The notes beneath the pieces are model-generated. The model searched no databases and had not been told where the DNA came from. It worked only from the letters and a program-made list of their open reading frames with translations. A program made the position numbers and the translations under genes. 64,000 nucleotides of DNA from the NCBI GenBank assembly GCA_938007965.1, contig CALLMH010000016.1, positions 1 through 64,000 of the forward strand, read 5' to 3'. The stretch is from an uncultured Saprospiraceae bacterium. GTDB taxonomy: Bacteria; Bacteroidota; Bacteroidia; Chitinophagales; Saprospiraceae. Below are positions 1-7,718 of this stretch, in pieces. Position 1 is the first letter of the stretch. The number at the start of each line of letters is the position of its first letter.

Positions 1-2
1 AG

Positions 3-3000
3 ATCAGTGACTTCGAAGATGCGAATGGAGACACCCCAATGGATGAAGACAGTACACCAAACAATGACGATGGAGATCAGAGCGAAGATGATGAAGATCC
101 AGAGACGATCAATTTGGGACAGACCTTTGATTTAGCGTTGATTAAAGAAGTGAGTGATATGCAAGCTCTACCTGTAGAGCCAGGTGAAGATGTAACCTTT
201 GATATCAGTGTGATTAATCAAGGGAGCTTGGATGCGACAGAAGTACAAATCAGTGATTATGTACCTGCGGGCTTGATATTAAATGATGCGAATTGGATGA
301 TGGAAGGCACTACAGCGAGATTAGTTGTACCGATACCAAGCATCTCCTCAGGATCAACAGAGGTAGTAAGCATCACATTTACTGTAGACGAAGAATTCCA
401 AGCTGCAAGCATAACCAACAATGCTGAGATAGAAAGTGCAGAAAACATACTAGGTGCGCCTGATGTAGATTCACCAGACTACGGAGATCAAGATGGTAGT
501 ACACCTGATCCGGCGGATGATGATATAACTGCGACAGATGGAAGTGATGATTATGATCCAGCAGTTGTTGAGATTGTTCAAAATTTTGATTTAGCTCTTC
601 AAAATGTATTAGTGGGACCTGATACGATAAATGCAGGAGAGACGGTTACTTTCAATGTTATAGTTTATAACCAAGGAAGCTTGGATGCGACTAGTATTAC
701 AGTCGAAGATTATCTGCCTAGCAATACCACGTTAGTGCCTGGAGGTGATTTTGCAGATGATGGGAGTGGAATTATTACTTCACAAATATCAAGTTTAGCT
801 GCAGGAGAGGATACTACGATTAGTATTACTGTACTTATCGATCCTGATTTCATGGGTACAGTATTGACAAATAATGCTGAAATTATAAGTGCAATCAATG
901 CTCTTGGTGAAATAGATGAAGATAATGATATAGCTGGAATTCAAGGAGAATCTGATGATAAATCTGAATTACCAACTAATGATGATGTAGAGGACGATCC
1001 TGATAATGTAAATGATGTAGATGATTGGGATTTAGAACAGGTGTTCGTAAGACAAACGTTTGATCTTGCTTTAGAGAAAACTTTGAATACAGATTTATCA
1101 GATAGTCAATTAACTCAAGGTAGCACAGTAGTGTACGATTTGATAGTGTCAAATGAAGGAACTTTAGACGCACAAAATGTAAATGTGGCGGATAATATTC
1201 CTGAGGGTTTGATCTTATCAGATTCTAATTGGACTGTAGTTAATGGGATAGCGACAACGACTCCTATAGCAATGCTGAATGTAGGTGAAGATACTACACT
1301 ACAGATAACATTTGTGATTGATGATAATTACATGGGTGATGAGATCATTAATTTTGCAGAAATTACAGGATCAGAAAACTCAAGTGATGTTCCATTAGAG
1401 GATCAAATTGAGGATAACGAACCTGCAAATGACCAAGATGATGAATTAATAATGATCACTCAGGTATTCGATTTAGCATTGATTGATACTTTAATTGGTG
1501 CCCCTATTGTAAGCGCTGGAGATACCATTACGTTTGGTATATCTATTTACAATCAAGGTACTTTGGATGCCACGGATGTATTGGTAAAAAATTACCTACC
1601 TACGGGAACTAGTCTTGTAACAGGAGAGGAATTCTTTACACTCTCAGATAGCATTATTGCAGAAGTGGATTTCTTAGCTGCTGGAGATTCAGTCCAGTTG
1701 ATAATCAGAGTGGTTCTTGATGAAGAATATCAAGATACTATACTGATCAATAATGCTGAAATCATTGATGCAAACAACTTAATGAACTTAATAGATGAGG
1801 ATGATCCATTGAATGATCATATAGGAATGAGTAATGATACGACAGAATTGGACACTGATAATAACATCGAAGACAGACCAGATTTATTGGGAGATCAAGA
1901 TGATTATGACCCAGCCATGGTAGCTGTGAATCAAATGTTTGATTTGGCTCTAGTGAAAACAATTGGACAACCAACAGATAGTCCATTGCTTCCTGGTGGC
2001 CAAGTATCATTTGATATAAGAGTAATCAACCAGGGTACGGTGGATGCTTATGATGTACAGGTCAATGATTACATACCTGATGGATTGTTACTTTCTGATG
2101 CAGACTGGACTGAGGTAGCTGGGATAGCTACATTAGTAGTACCTATACCATTTATAGGTGCAGACAGTGAGGAGACTGTAACAGTTACATTTACAGTTGA
2201 TCCAGATTTTGAAGAAGAAGGTATAGTGAATAATGCTGAAATTAGAGAAGCATTCGATAGGAATGGATCACTAAGAAGAGATGCAGATTCGACGCCTGGT
2301 GATTCTGAGAATGATGATCCAGATCCAGATGATAATGATGAAAATAATACAAATGGAAATGATGATTTTGATCCAGCTGTAATCACTATTATTCAAAGTG
2401 CATCTATCGGAGATACAGTATGGTTAGATAGTAATGTAAATGGTATTTTTGATGATGGAGAAATTGGAGTTGAAGGATTAGTTGTCAATGTACTAGACAC
2501 AGATGGTGTGATAGTAGGTACATCTACGACGGATGCCAATGGATTTTGGATAGTTGAAGATATCCCTAATGGAGACTATCAAGTACAGTTTTTGGTAGAC
2601 GATCTTCCTGGAGATTATAGTATTACTCTACAAGATCAAGGAGGTGATGACACAGTCGATAGTGATGCAGGTCAGGATGGATTGACCATATTCACGTCGC
2701 TTGATGCTGGAGAGTTTGATTCTACTTGGGACTTAGGTATATATCAAGCTGCAAGTATAGGTGACCAAGTATGGAAAGATTTTAATAGAAATGGAATTAG
2801 AGATGCGGGAGAGCAAGGCGTAGAAGGTGTGATCGTTACATTGCAGGATTGTAATGGAACATTCATTAGTGAAACCACCACTGATCTTAATGGTAACTAT
2901 CTATTCGATGGGTTAGTACCTGGGGACTATCAATTGGTTTTTGATCTCAGTGGTTTGCCTTCGGGATGCGAGTTTACACTTCCTAACCAAGGATCAAGCG

Positions 3001-4781
3001 AGGTAGATAGTGATTCAGATTTTAATGGTCTAGTTGCTTGCTTCACGTTGGATGAAAATGAAGAAGAGTCAACCATAGATGTAGGATTAGTTACAAGTTT
3101 ATTAAATATAGGAGATTTCGTATGGAATGATCTTGATGGTGATGGAATACAAGATTCTGGAGAACCTGGAATAGCGGATGTTACCGTCTACCTCTATAAT
3201 GATAATAATGATATCGTAGCGGTTACCACAACAAACAACGCGGGGCAATATATTTTCGAGAATGTATTACCAGATACTTATTACCTTGTATTTGCAGACC
3301 CAGATGGATTTTCTGTGTCAGATCCAGATCAAGGCGACAATAATGAATTGGATAGTGACGTAACCAATTTTGTATTTAATTCTGCAGGAAGTACTACGGA
3401 TTTATTCGAGTTGATAGCAGGCCAAGAGGATGACTTCTCTTTCGATGCAGGGTATTATGTTTGTATTCCGATTGGTGAGAACGTATGGTACGACGTAAAT
3501 GAAAATGATGTGTTTGACGCTGTAGAAAACGGTATAAATGGTCTAAAAGTAAATCTATATAGACAAGTAAATGGAGCATACGTGCTATACGAGCAGACAA
3601 CTACAGGTCATAAGCCAGGAACACCTTCTGATGATGGATATTATAAATTCTGTGTGCCGCCAGGAACATACTATATAGAGGTAGAGATGCCTCCTATTGG
3701 ACTTGTACAGACTGTAGCTAATGTATTTGGAAATGCTCCTATCAATTCTACAGGCGAATCTGCTATTGATAGTGATTTGACCAATAACTTTGGACAAGGA
3801 ACAACGGCTGCATTTACAGTGTCGAATGGAGATGAGGTATGTAATATTGGTGCTGGATTTTATCCAATGGCAACTATCGGTAACCTAGTGTGGTTTGATG
3901 AAAATGACAATGGTATTCAAGACGATGATGAGGAACGAGTATCGGGTGTTCTTGTCGAAGCATTCAATGTGGATAATGAGAAGGTAGGAGAATCTGTTAC
4001 AAATAGCTCAGGTGTTTATAATATCGAATATTTACAGAAACAAGATTATTACTTGAGATTTACTCCTATTAATGGTTATGGATTTGTATCTCCTAATCAA
4101 GGAGATGAAGACAATGACAGTGACGTAAGCCATAGTAATGGTCTATATACTACGGACTTGATATCCACTAATCCTGGAGATAAGATAGAGAGTATAGATG
4201 CTGGAATGAGATTCGGCGTGTTACCTGTAGAGTGGTTGTCTATTACTGCAGAGTGGAGAGGAGATTTCAATCAGGTGAGATGGAGTACCGCAAGTGAGGT
4301 TAAAAATGACGTGTTTGAAATCGAGAGAAGACACGAATCAGAATCGGAATTCTCATATATTGGTGAGTTAGATGCAGCTGGAAATAGTTTAGTCCTCAAC
4401 GAATACGTGTTTGATGATAGAGATATCGACAAAGCAGGTAGATACTATTATAGAATCAAACAAGTCGATATAGATGGTGAGTTTGATTATAGTGCTACTG
4501 TATTCGTGACTGTTGCCAATGGGGATAATACGATTAAGTTATTCCCTAATCCAAGTGTAGGATCTACAAAGTTAACTATCGACATGGTTACAAGTACCGA
4601 TGTGGAAATCTCTATATTTGACGTCGATGGTAAATTTATAAGATCGATTACTCTCACTTCGGATAATACAGAGCGAATAAGTGAAAGTATTACTATCGAT
4701 GAATTACCTGTTGGAGTTTATATGATTCATGTAACTCAGGATGAATTCAAAGAGGTGAAGAAACTGATTGTGGTGAGATAA
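3..4781 (+). CDS. Giant secreted repeat protein (DUF11 x5, SdrD-B x5, T9SS C-terminal domain), 5' end outside window
   Basis: The reading frame is open from base 3, so the true start lies upstream; the first internal ATG is at 39. Counting from that ATG, five DUF11-type repeats begin with a (T/V/M)FDLAL motif near residues 29, 182, 340, 475 and 633. They are joined by very acidic Asp/Glu/Asn linkers likely to bind calcium. Five SdrD B-like domains follow (IG-x2-VW then Asp-rich loops) near 787, 904, 1023, 1143 and 1277. A fibronectin-like domain (PVEWLS near 1400) and a type A T9SS sorting domain (FPNPS near 1500, ending LPVGVYMIHV...KKLIVVR) complete it. The protein is expected to be exported through T9SS and anchored outside the cell as an adhesin-like filament. 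Ligand unknown. Confidence 0.9.
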   Translation: MSDFEDANGDTPMDEDSTPNNDDGDQSEDDEDPETINLGQTFDLALIKEVSDMQALPVEPGEDVTFDISVINQGSLDATEVQISDYVPAGLILNDANWMMEGTTARLVVPIPSISSGSTEVVSITFTVDEEFQAASITNNAEIESAENILGAPDVDSPDYGDQDGSTPDPADDDITATDGSDDYDPAVVEIVQNFDLALQNVLVGPDTINAGETVTFNVIVYNQGSLDATSITVEDYLPSNTTLVPGGDFADDGSGIITSQISSLAAGEDTTISITVLIDPDFMGTVLTNNAEIISAINALGEIDEDNDIAGIQGESDDKSELPTNDDVEDDPDNVNDVDDWDLEQVFVRQTFDLALEKTLNTDLSDSQLTQGSTVVYDLIVSNEGTLDAQNVNVADNIPEGLILSDSNWTVVNGIATTTPIAMLNVGEDTTLQITFVIDDNYMGDEIINFAEITGSENSSDVPLEDQIEDNEPANDQDDELIMITQVFDLALIDTLIGAPIVSAGDTITFGISIYNQGTLDATDVLVKNYLPTGTSLVTGEEFFTLSDSIIAEVDFLAAGDSVQLIIRVVLDEEYQDTILINNAEIIDANNLMNLIDEDDPLNDHIGMSNDTTELDTDNNIEDRPDLLGDQDDYDPAMVAVNQMFDLALVKTIGQPTDSPLLPGGQVSFDIRVINQGTVDAYDVQVNDYIPDGLLLSDADWTEVAGIATLVVPIPFIGADSEETVTVTFTVDPDFEEEGIVNNAEIREAFDRNGSLRRDADSTPGDSENDDPDPDDNDENNTNGNDDFDPAVITIIQSASIGDTVWLDSNVNGIFDDGEIGVEGLVVNVLDTDGVIVGTSTTDANGFWIVEDIPNGDYQVQFLVDDLPGDYSITLQDQGGDDTVDSDAGQDGLTIFTSLDAGEFDSTWDLGIYQAASIGDQVWKDFNRNGIRDAGEQGVEGVIVTLQDCNGTFISETTTDLNGNYLFDGLVPGDYQLVFDLSGLPSGCEFTLPNQGSSEVDSDSDFNGLVACFTLDENEEESTIDVGLVTSLLNIGDFVWNDLDGDGIQDSGEPGIADVTVYLYNDNNDIVAVTTTNNAGQYIFENVLPDTYYLVFADPDGFSVSDPDQGDNNELDSDVTNFVFNSAGSTTDLFELIAGQEDDFSFDAGYYVCIPIGENVWYDVNENDVFDAVENGINGLKVNLYRQVNGAYVLYEQTTTGHKPGTPSDDGYYKFCVPPGTYYIEVEMPPIGLVQTVANVFGNAPINSTGESAIDSDLTNNFGQGTTAAFTVSNGDEVCNIGAGFYPMATIGNLVWFDENDNGIQDDDEERVSGVLVEAFNVDNEKVGESVTNSSGVYNIEYLQKQDYYLRFTPINGYGFVSPNQGDEDNDSDVSHSNGLYTTDLISTNPGDKIESIDAGMRFGVLPVEWLSITAEWRGDFNQVRWSTASEVKNDVFEIERRHESESEFSYIGELDAAGNSLVLNEYVFDDRDIDKAGRYYYRIKQVDIDGEFDYSATVFVTVANGDNTIKLFPNPSVGSTKLTIDMVTSTDVEISIFDVDGKFIRSITLTSDNTERISESITIDELPVGVYMIHVTQDEFKEVKKLIVVR

Positions 4782-4813
4782 GAGTCTAGCCTCTATTTCT
4801 ACTAAGATTATAT

Positions 4814-4852
4814 ACCTGCAACTATTAATTATGGTTGCAGGTTTTTGTTTTT
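4814..4852 (+). terminator. Rho-independent terminator of the giant surface protein gene
   Basis: Perfect 9-bp stem ACCTGCAAC / GTTGCAGGT (4814-4822 and 4834-4842) with an 11-nt loop, followed by TTTTGTTTTT, 32 bp after the stop codon. Confidence 0.85.
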
Positions 4853-5274
4853 ATGATAACTGATTGTGGTTCATTCTCTTTTTGAGATCTCTTGATACCA
4901 ATCTATATTGCTCTGTGTACATATAAAATTGATAACATGGTGGAGGGACCTCGTGATTATTCAAGAAGTGTAAACTTCTCGATTTTTTATTTTTATTTTT
5001 TAATGCATCGTGTGAGTGCTAAGAGGTTAGAATTATCTATATAGTTATTTTAATTAGAAAGATATATATAGAAGGTTTTTAGATAATAAAATTGCCCTCT
5101 TAGTCTTGAAGTCTCACTTTTCAATATAATAGCCTTTACTTATTCACAAGTATATGTTGATGTTTTTTTTAACTCTGAGTAAATAAAGTCGACAAAAGTT
5201 ATGCAGGTACAGTCTTCGTGTTATATTTACACCAAGTTAAATCAATTTTATATTGATTTCATTTGGTTAGGGTT
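4853..5274. other. Gene-poor intergenic stretch
   Basis: No credible coding frame. A small hairpin AGAAGT-GTAA-ACTTCT near 4965-4980 followed by a T-rich run could be a weak terminator. The rest is AT-rich without recognisable sites. Together with the intron fragment and the next leader it makes a gap of about 1.1 kb between two T9SS cargo genes. Confidence 0.5.
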
Positions 5275-5306
5275 GAGGTGATGCACAAGCATTACCTCAT
5301 TTTTTT
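5275..5306 (+). terminator. Rho-independent terminator used as group II intron target
   Basis: Stem GAGGTGATG (5275-5283) / CATTACCTC (5290-5298), one G-T pair, 6-nt loop, then ATTTTTTT. No complete gene lies directly upstream, so it may be the leftover of a lost transcription unit. The intron fragment begins at the end of the T run. Confidence 0.75.
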
Positions 5307-5520
5307 GTACTAGGTATGGTCGATAACTAGGAGGTGAAAGTCCTCTACACGCGATGTAGTGCGAAGTGTCAGCTAAGAGCAAGGGCGTAACTGTGAGGTT
5401 GGGTCTGAAGGAAGCTTAAGGCAAATTTCTGCCCCGACGGACAGAAACTGCATATTGAAGGCGTAATTAGGTGGGTAAGTTAACGAAAACCTTGCGGTGA
5501 TATTCGTCTAACCCTAATTG
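5307..5520 (+). mobile_element. Truncated group II intron (class C-like), 5' domain I only
   Basis: The segment reads like the 5' part of a bacterial group II intron RNA. Hallmarks in order are GGAGGTGAAAGTCCTC (5329-5344), AAGTGTCAGCTAAGAGCAAGG with a following GCGT, TCTGAAGGAAGC (5404-5415) with AAGGCAAA, and ACAGAAACTGCATATTGAAGGC before a TTAGGTGGGTAAG box. From memory these follow the order seen in domain I of the Oceanobacillus iheyensis class C intron. The position right after a terminator is the known preference of class C introns. No reverse transcriptase frame and no domain V/VI hairpin were found up to 5889, so the copy is a dead 3'-truncated remnant. The exact ends are approximate. 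Confidence 0.82.
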
Positions 5521-5889
5521 AAAGTATGATCCTCTATCACTTATTCTCCACCAATAATATCATGAATTTCGATTTTTCTAAATTCTATTAGCTGAAAATA
5601 TCCTACAATAGTATATACGAATATCAAATGACGGGTACTTTACAGACAAATCATTACACTATTATTTAACTTTCTGTTTGATGATTTACATTCGAAAAGG
5701 CAGTACTTTTGTAAAGTATAGGAACAATAATAAATCCTAAATCACGGATTGAGCGCCTTCGTAACTCAAAGTCAAATTTTTACCTCCATATATAAATTGG
5801 ATTTTGTACGATGAAGAGTTTTTGTTCGACTAAGATTTCTTCCTTGATGCTGTTAGAAGTATCGGGCAACTTAAAATGAAAAATACAAA
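5521..5889 (+). promoter_or_regulatory. Leader region of the next gene with a candidate -7 box
   Basis: The only regulatory signal seen is TACTTTTG at 5704-5711, matching the Bacteroidota -7 element, with a TTTG at 5677-5680 (spacing 23, longer than ideal). This would give a leader of about 175 nt. A short false start at 5876 (ATGAAAAATACAAAATGA) duplicates the sequence around the real start. Confidence 0.35.
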
Positions 5890-6708
5890 ATGAAAAATAT
5901 ACTCACTATCCTGCTATTATCTATCTCATGTGCAGTATATAGCCAGGTAGCAAGCCTCAATTATCTACTAAATCACAATTGTGAAACCAATCTATATGAA
6001 GTGAAAATAAAGGTGCTAGAGGGAAGTGCAACTTCAACTTTAGAAAGAAGTCAATTTAACTCACAGATATCGATTCTTGTGCCGACGGGTTTAGATTTTG
6101 AAATCGTAGAAAGATTTAATCCAATCCAAAATAATCAAACCTATACAGGAACTACTCCTTGCGAGTGGAGTTCATTCACACCAGTAATAAGTCCTTCCGA
6201 GCTTCCCGAAAGTGACTTTCACGCCATAGCTCCGAATCTATCTCCGGCTAGTTTCTACAATAACTTAAATACGGGCGATGAAGTAATCCTTTTTACTTGT
6301 AAGATCGGAGAAGACACTGTCTATAATCCAGAAATAAGATTTTACGATAATGATACCGATCCCGCTATCCAATCCTCAGGATCAGATTTTGATAATGGAT
6401 TCGCTATAGGCTCGCCGATGCAATTGTATAATACCAATGAATATGCATCTTGTCTCTCTGATGTAGAAGAATCGAATATTAGGATTAGAGTATTTCCAAA
6501 TCCATTTGTAGATCAACTATTGATAGAATCAGAATATAGAATAACTTCTTTACAACTCACTGATGCGCAGGGTAGCGTGCATTTCATATTCTCAGATATA
6601 GATGATAATAAAGTGAAAATCCCAACTGATAGTCTAGCCTCAGGTGTCTATAATGTAATATGCGAAAGTGTAGAAGGGACAAAAGTGCTAAGGGTAGTAA
6701 AAATGTGA
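5890..6708 (+). CDS. Small secreted T9SS cargo protein of unknown function
   Basis: The 272-residue product starts with a signal peptide (KNILTILLLSISCAVYSQ, predicted cleavage before Q19 or V20). A central region of about 170 residues has no family I recognise. The C-terminal T9SS type A domain runs from about residue 200 (VFPNPFVDQLLIES) to the end (SLASGVYNVI...KVLRVVKM). The middle has paired Cys residues (C29, C97, C134, C188) that may form disulfides outside the cell. It lies alone between the intron remnant and a convergent patatin gene. It should be exported across the outer membrane by T9SS; its role is unknown. Confidence 0.8.
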   Translation: MKNILTILLLSISCAVYSQVASLNYLLNHNCETNLYEVKIKVLEGSATSTLERSQFNSQISILVPTGLDFEIVERFNPIQNNQTYTGTTPCEWSSFTPVISPSELPESDFHAIAPNLSPASFYNNLNTGDEVILFTCKIGEDTVYNPEIRFYDNDTDPAIQSSGSDFDNGFAIGSPMQLYNTNEYASCLSDVEESNIRIRVFPNPFVDQLLIESEYRITSLQLTDAQGSVHFIFSDIDDNKVKIPTDSLASGVYNVICESVEGTKVLRVVKM

Positions 6709-6734
6709 TTTCATCAATCAACAAACTGATGAAA
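6709..6734. terminator. Hairpin between convergent genes
   Basis: Perfect 8-bp stem TTTCATCA / TGATGAAA (6709-6716, 6727-6734) between convergent stop codons. U tracts are weak on both strands, so termination is plausible but not certain. Confidence 0.5.
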
Positions 6735-6738
6735 ACGG

Positions 6739-7629
6739 CTAGAAGTGTATCCTTTTGGATGCATAATCATACCCCTCTTGCCACCACTCTTTCATAGTAA
6801 CAGGGTCAAAGTGAAATGAGTACTCGGTCAGAACCCTCGGTGTAAAGAAAAACCTAACGTGAATATCATCATTATATATTGACTGTAGGTGACCTATCAT
6901 AATGTCGTCGTACACGATTTGGTTAAGCATAAAACCCATCGATTGAAGGAGAACATCAAAAGCGTTTCTCGTTTTTAGATTTTCTGAAGTTCTATGTCTA
7001 GGTTGCAGTACGATTACATCTATTTCCTTGGCACCATTTGCGATTGCCTCTTCAATAGGGATATAGTTTCCGAAGCCTCCATCAGCATATTCTGAGCCAT
7101 TCTTCTCTACTAAACTCATAAATGGCACGAAACAAGAAGAAATCCACATCCAATCACAGAAATCTTCATAACTGCAATCTGATAAGTATTTATATTCTAT
7201 CGTATTTCGGGTGAGGTTAGAAGCAGTGACGATTACCTTTTTGCCAGTCGATTTTACTTTTCGATAATCTTCGACGGTCAATAGTTTACTGATCGTCTTT
7301 CTTAGATTGGACGTATCTCCAAATGTCTTCTTGCGCTTCAAGAACATCTTGATGATATTCAAGTGATGCATAGAGGACTTCAAGTTTCCATCTTTATCTT
7401 TTGTAATTTTGAATGGGCAGACCGTGAATACATCGCGCTGTTTGACATTGGTATAGGCTTCTTTGACCCGATCTATACTACCTATAGAGAGATGAGGAAT
7501 GAGCAAACTACCCGTGGAACTGCCTACAAATATATCGTATTCTTGCTTCTCTTCATTGATCAGATACTCAGCGACTCCGCCAGCGAATGCGCCCTTACTT
7601 CCTCCACCTGATATGACCAATGCCTTCAT
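6739..7629 (-). CDS. Patatin-like phospholipase / lipid acyl hydrolase
   Basis: The 296-residue protein has the patatin layout: an N-terminal oxyanion loop (SGGGSKGAFAGG, residues 7-18), a nucleophile elbow G-S-S-T-G (the second Ser is catalytic, near residue 38), and the partner Asp in DGGFGNYIPI near residue 193. It should hydrolyse ester bonds of phospholipids or other acyl lipids with a Ser-Asp dyad. No signal peptide is visible, so a cytoplasmic or membrane-surface location is likely. It follows carB on the same strand after 89 bp that contain a long inverted repeat, so co-transcription is uncertain. Confidence 0.85.
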   Translation of the reverse strand: MKALVISGGGSKGAFAGGVAEYLINEEKQEYDIFVGSSTGSLLIPHLSIGSIDRVKEAYTNVKQRDVFTVCPFKITKDKDGNLKSSMHHLNIIKMFLKRKKTFGDTSNLRKTISKLLTVEDYRKVKSTGKKVIVTASNLTRNTIEYKYLSDCSYEDFCDWMWISSCFVPFMSLVEKNGSEYADGGFGNYIPIEEAIANGAKEIDVIVLQPRHRTSENLKTRNAFDVLLQSMGFMLNQIVYDDIMIGHLQSIYNDDIHVRFFFTPRVLTEYSFHFDPVTMKEWWQEGYDYASKRIHF

Positions 7630-7657
7630 ATAATATCATATATCAAGAGATCAATGA

Positions 7658-7690
7658 TTCTGATATCGAGATTCTACTACGATATCAGAA
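7658..7690 (-). repeat. 11-bp perfect inverted repeat between carB and the patatin gene
   Basis: TTCTGATATCG (7658-7668) and CGATATCAGAA (7680-7690) are separated by 11 nt. In the minus-strand transcript it would fold 28 nt after the carB stop. No U tract follows, so it may be a processing or operator element rather than a classical terminator. Confidence 0.5.
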
Positions 7691-7718
7691 AAGTCAATGT
7701 CTCTTAGTTCGTTGATTT

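Noticed and set aside
1762-2386. Minus-strand open frames inside the giant surface protein gene
   Set aside because: Caused by the repetitive composition of the coding strand; no family resemblance.
5191-5207. ACAAAAGTTATGCA resembling half of the 22-bp palindrome
   Set aside because: Only one half-site, no promoter box at the right distance and no gene close by; chance in AT-rich sequence.
5329-5420. RNase P RNA because of a GAAAGTCC word
   Set aside because: The rest of the segment follows group II intron domain I, and RNase P core motifs are missing.
5740-5790. Possible intron domain V near TTGAG-N11-CTCAA
   Set aside because: Lacks the conserved domain V hairpin with its catalytic triad and GNRA-type loop; just a short hairpin.
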